A stretch of DNA of 7,443 nt from positions 1-7,443 of the forward strand of contig JAEYYY010000776.1 in NCBI GenBank assembly GCA_023430775.1, in the 5' to 3' direction. The DNA comes from Pseudomonadota bacterium (lineage in GTDB: Bacteria > Myxococcota_A > Polyangia > Haliangiales > Haliangiaceae). The notes beneath the pieces are model-generated. The model saw nothing but the letters and a program-made list of their open reading frames with translations. It did no database searches and was not told the DNA's origin. Positions 5,863-7,443 of this stretch are shown one piece after another. The number at the start of each line of letters is the position of its first letter. Position 1 is the stretch's first letter. The position numbers were made by a program, and so were the translations under genes.

Positions 5863-5958
5863 AGCGCGAAGGTCGAAATCGCCGACACGGATCGAAAGAA
5901 ATCTGTAGATCCCTGCTCAACCTCGCGAACGCTCGTCGACGGCCTTCGCGCTCGCCCG

Positions 5959-6012
5959 CCCACGTAGCTAGGCGCGTGGGGTCAGCGGACTGACGCGGTC
6001 GAAAAAATTCGA
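5959..6012. repeat. Three adjacent small inverted repeats in the divergent control region
   Basis: CCCACG (5959-5964) pairs with CGTGGG (5975-5980) around 10 nt. GTCAG (5981-5985) pairs with CTGAC (5990-5994) around 4 nt. TCGAA (5999-6003) pairs with TTCGA (6008-6012) around AAAA. All arms are perfect. They lie about 110-160 bp before the sigma-like gene and 140-190 bp before the lipoprotein gene, and could be protein-binding sites or RNA structures. The rest of 5853-6149 shows nothing else except the promoter candidate listed separately. Confidence 0.6.
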
Positions 6013-6054
6013 GCGATGAACACGCGGCGCGGCCCAAACGCGCTCGCCGCCGCT

Positions 6055-6079
6055 GGAACTCTTATAGGAGCGAAGCGTC
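6055..6079 (+). promoter_or_regulatory. Candidate ECF-type promoter for the lipoprotein-SpvB operon
   Basis: GGAAC (6055-6059), a 16-bp spacer, and CGTC (6076-6079) match the general -35/-10 form of ECF sigma promoters. The start of transcription would fall near 6086, leaving a leader of about 65 nt before ATG 6150. Short motifs like these occur by chance in GC-rich DNA, so this is tentative. Confidence 0.3.
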
Positions 6080-6149
6080 GTGCATTGGGCAGGCGACTCC
6101 GATCCCGGCGGCTCATCGAGACGCCTCCACCAACCGATCGGAGCGAACC

Positions 6150-6491
6150 ATGAAGCCGTCACGACTTATTTTGATTGCGGTCGTCAAAGCGTCCTTCGCC
6201 GCGTGCGGCGCGGAGCGCGTTCCCGTCGATGAACAACGGTGCTCGGAGTTGCGCCGGCACCTCGTCGAGCTCCAGCTGAACGATGTCCACATCGCAACTG
6301 GGGTCAACATCGAAGCTCATCGAGAGGCGCTCAACGCAGCGCTCGGCGATGACTTCGTTCCGAGCTGCCTGTCAAAGCTCGACGAGGTGCAGGTCACCTG
6401 CTTGCTGTCGGCCCTCGATCAAGAGGCGGCGCAAGCCTGCGTTCCCAAATCCACAGAAGCGTCGCGGCCAACGCCCGCGCGGAAGGAGTGA
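6150..6491 (+). CDS. Small cysteine-bearing lipoprotein-like protein, second family member
   Basis: A 113-aa protein with a hydrophobic N-terminus (MKPSRLILIAVVKASFAAC) ending in a lipobox-like SFAAC. K13 within the hydrophobic core and F at -3 make this a weak lipoprotein signal. Cysteines at 31, 73, 84 and 97, and HLVELQL at 37-43, line up with those of the lipoprotein at 2523-2822: H sits 6 residues after the first conserved Cys in both, and the C-x10-C-x12-C tail is identical in spacing. The tail after 97 is Pro/Arg/Lys-rich. Start support: GGAG 6 nt before ATG 6150. The stop lies 3 bp before the SpvB-like gene, so the two form an operon. Role unknown; it may act with the large exported protein at the cell surface. 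Confidence 0.75.
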   Translation: MKPSRLILIAVVKASFAACGAERVPVDEQRCSELRRHLVELQLNDVHIATGVNIEAHREALNAALGDDFVPSCLSKLDEVQVTCLLSALDQEAAQACVPKSTEASRPTPARKE

Positions 6492-6494
6492 GTC

Positions 6495-7443
6495 ATGTCT
6501 CGCAGAAACACAACGATCCACGCACGCGCAATCGCGACGCTCATGGTCGGGATTGCGATCTTTCAGTTCGGGCGCGCTTCCGGCAGTCCGACGGACATCT
6601 TCACTTCCGCAGCGCCGGTGATCGGAGCAGATCCACCGAAGGCAGCGGAGCTCCGCGCGGGTGATGCGTCGGTCTCCACCCAGACCGGCGCGCTGCAATA
6701 CAACTACCCGATCCAGGTGCCGCCCGGACGAAACGGGATGGCGCCATCGCTGGCATTGACCTACTCGTCGCAAGCACCGATCTACGGCGGCATTGCTGCA
6801 GGATGGTCCCTGTCGTTGGGCATGATTCGGCAGGACACTTCGCACGGCCGCATCGGTCCGGGAACCCTCGATCGTTTCGTGGTCGGTGAATCGAGACTTG
6901 TCGAGGTCACCGAGCCACACGCGGCCGATGTGTCGAAGACCTATCGCATCGCGAACGGCGACACGAGCTACACGCGATACGAGCGGCTCGTTCCAGGCGC
7001 CACCGCTCGATGGCGAGCTCGAGCAACAGACGGCTCGATCAGCTTGTTCGGGGAGAGCGCGTTCACGGGTGGCTGCACCAATGTTGCGGATGGGTTCGCT
7101 CCATTGACGCGCACGATCGACGTGTTCGGCAACGAGGTCGCCTACTTCTACGAGCAGATGATCGACAAGGAATGCCGGATCCAGCGCATCGAGTGGGGAC
7201 AGAACTCGAACGCCGGCATGCCGCATTCGTTCGCGAAGGTCGCCTTCACCTGGCAGGCAGGCACCCAGTGCAATGGCGCCACCGAGTTCCATGTCGGCGG
7301 GCAACATGACTACCGCACGGGCAAGCTGATCCGAACCGGCGCGAGCAGGCTGACGACCATCACCGCGACAGCGTTCTCGCCAGGAGCATCAAACTCACCG
7401 GTGCACACGCGCACCATCACACTGGCTTACGACTTGGCCGACG
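6495..7443 (+). CDS. SpvB/RHS-type large exported protein, N-terminal part (partial)
   Basis: The first 316 residues of a protein that continues past the window. Residues 1-30 contain a basic start (MSRRN) and a hydrophobic run (IATLMVGIAIFQFG), probably a signal peptide. Residues 56-112 match the SpvB / TcC / RHS N-terminal signature: GDASVSTQTGALQYNYPIQV, then PPGRNGMAPSLALTYSS, then IAAGWSLSLGMI. After this, beta-strand-rich sequence follows, with DRFVV near 130 and TRTIDVFGNEVAYFYE near 205, typical of the shell-forming repeats of these proteins. Relatives build a hollow beta shell that can enclose a C-terminal toxin or enzyme domain; whether one exists here cannot be seen. GGAG 6 nt upstream supports ATG 6495. 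No premature stop was found in the visible part. Confidence 0.88.
   Translation, partial: MSRRNTTIHARAIATLMVGIAIFQFGRASGSPTDIFTSAAPVIGADPPKAAELRAGDASVSTQTGALQYNYPIQVPPGRNGMAPSLALTYSSQAPIYGGIAAGWSLSLGMIRQDTSHGRIGPGTLDRFVVGESRLVEVTEPHAADVSKTYRIANGDTSYTRYERLVPGATARWRARATDGSISLFGESAFTGGCTNVADGFAPLTRTIDVFGNEVAYFYEQMIDKECRIQRIEWGQNSNAGMPHSFAKVAFTWQAGTQCNGATEFHVGGQHDYRTGKLIRTGASRLTTITATAFSPGASNSPVHTRTITLAYDLAD

Noticed and set aside
5853..5990. A sigma-70-type promoter for the sigma-like operon, from TTGAGC on the minus strand
   Set aside because: The hexamer 17 bp downstream (TTTCGA) is a poor -10, so no promoter can be supported.
5244..5993. A 249-aa plus-strand frame opposite the sigma-like gene
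   Set aside because: The minus strand has the ATGA-coupled cluster, strong ribosome binding sites and sigma-like region 4; the plus frame is its shadow.
6372..7307. A 311-aa open frame on the minus strand across the lipoprotein-like and SpvB-like genes
   Set aside because: The forward frame carries the SpvB signature and good ribosome binding sites; the antisense product has no recognisable motif.
1..7443. tRNA, rRNA, insertion sequence or transposase genes
   Set aside because: No cloverleaf, rRNA-like stretch, transposase motif or flanking terminal repeats with target duplications were seen.

Overview
The window is high-GC bacterial DNA with closely packed genes, several of them overlapping by only a few bases. 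A site-2-type membrane protease, small cysteine-bearing lipoproteins, a divergent sigma-70-like factor and an exported SpvB/RHS-type protein together suggest a myxobacterial-type genome (Myxococcota). That assignment is inferred from gene style and composition; there is no rRNA or single marker gene here to prove it.

Layout. Positions 1-128 (+) hold the 3' end of an unidentified gene that overlaps the next one. Positions 115-1551 (+) encode a 478-residue M50-family membrane metalloprotease with intact HELGH and LDGG motifs and a C-terminal soluble domain. Positions 1561-2518 (+) hold a two-gene module, a 90-aa helical protein overlapping a nucleotidyltransferase-fold protein with an intact DxD; it looks like a toxin-antitoxin-type pair. 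It converges on a 99-aa lipoprotein gene (2523-2822, -), and both stop codons lie inside one perfect 14-bp palindrome. Positions 2823-3464 are poorly resolved and may hold one small gene broken by a frameshift. Positions 3465-4004 (+) encode a second nucleotidyltransferase-like protein that has lost the first catalytic aspartate. Positions 4005-4178 are a convergent intergenic region built of two tandem long hairpins.

Positions 4179-5852 (-) form a four-gene cluster: a sigma-70-like protein, an 86-aa protein, a 60-aa protein and an M23/LytM-like protein that lacks the usual metal and catalytic residues. All three junctions are 4-bp ATGA stop/start overlaps, so the four products are probably made together. 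Positions 5853-6149 form a divergent control region with three adjacent small inverted repeats and a candidate ECF-type promoter (GGAAC-N16-CGTC). Positions 6150-7443 (+) hold a second small lipoprotein-like gene, related by cysteine spacing to the one at 2523-2822, followed by the start of a large SpvB/RHS-type protein that runs off the window.

The strongest candidate for something undescribed is the sigma-like/small/small/pseudo-M23 operon facing the lipoprotein-SpvB operon. Joint regulation of the two is a hypothesis only.
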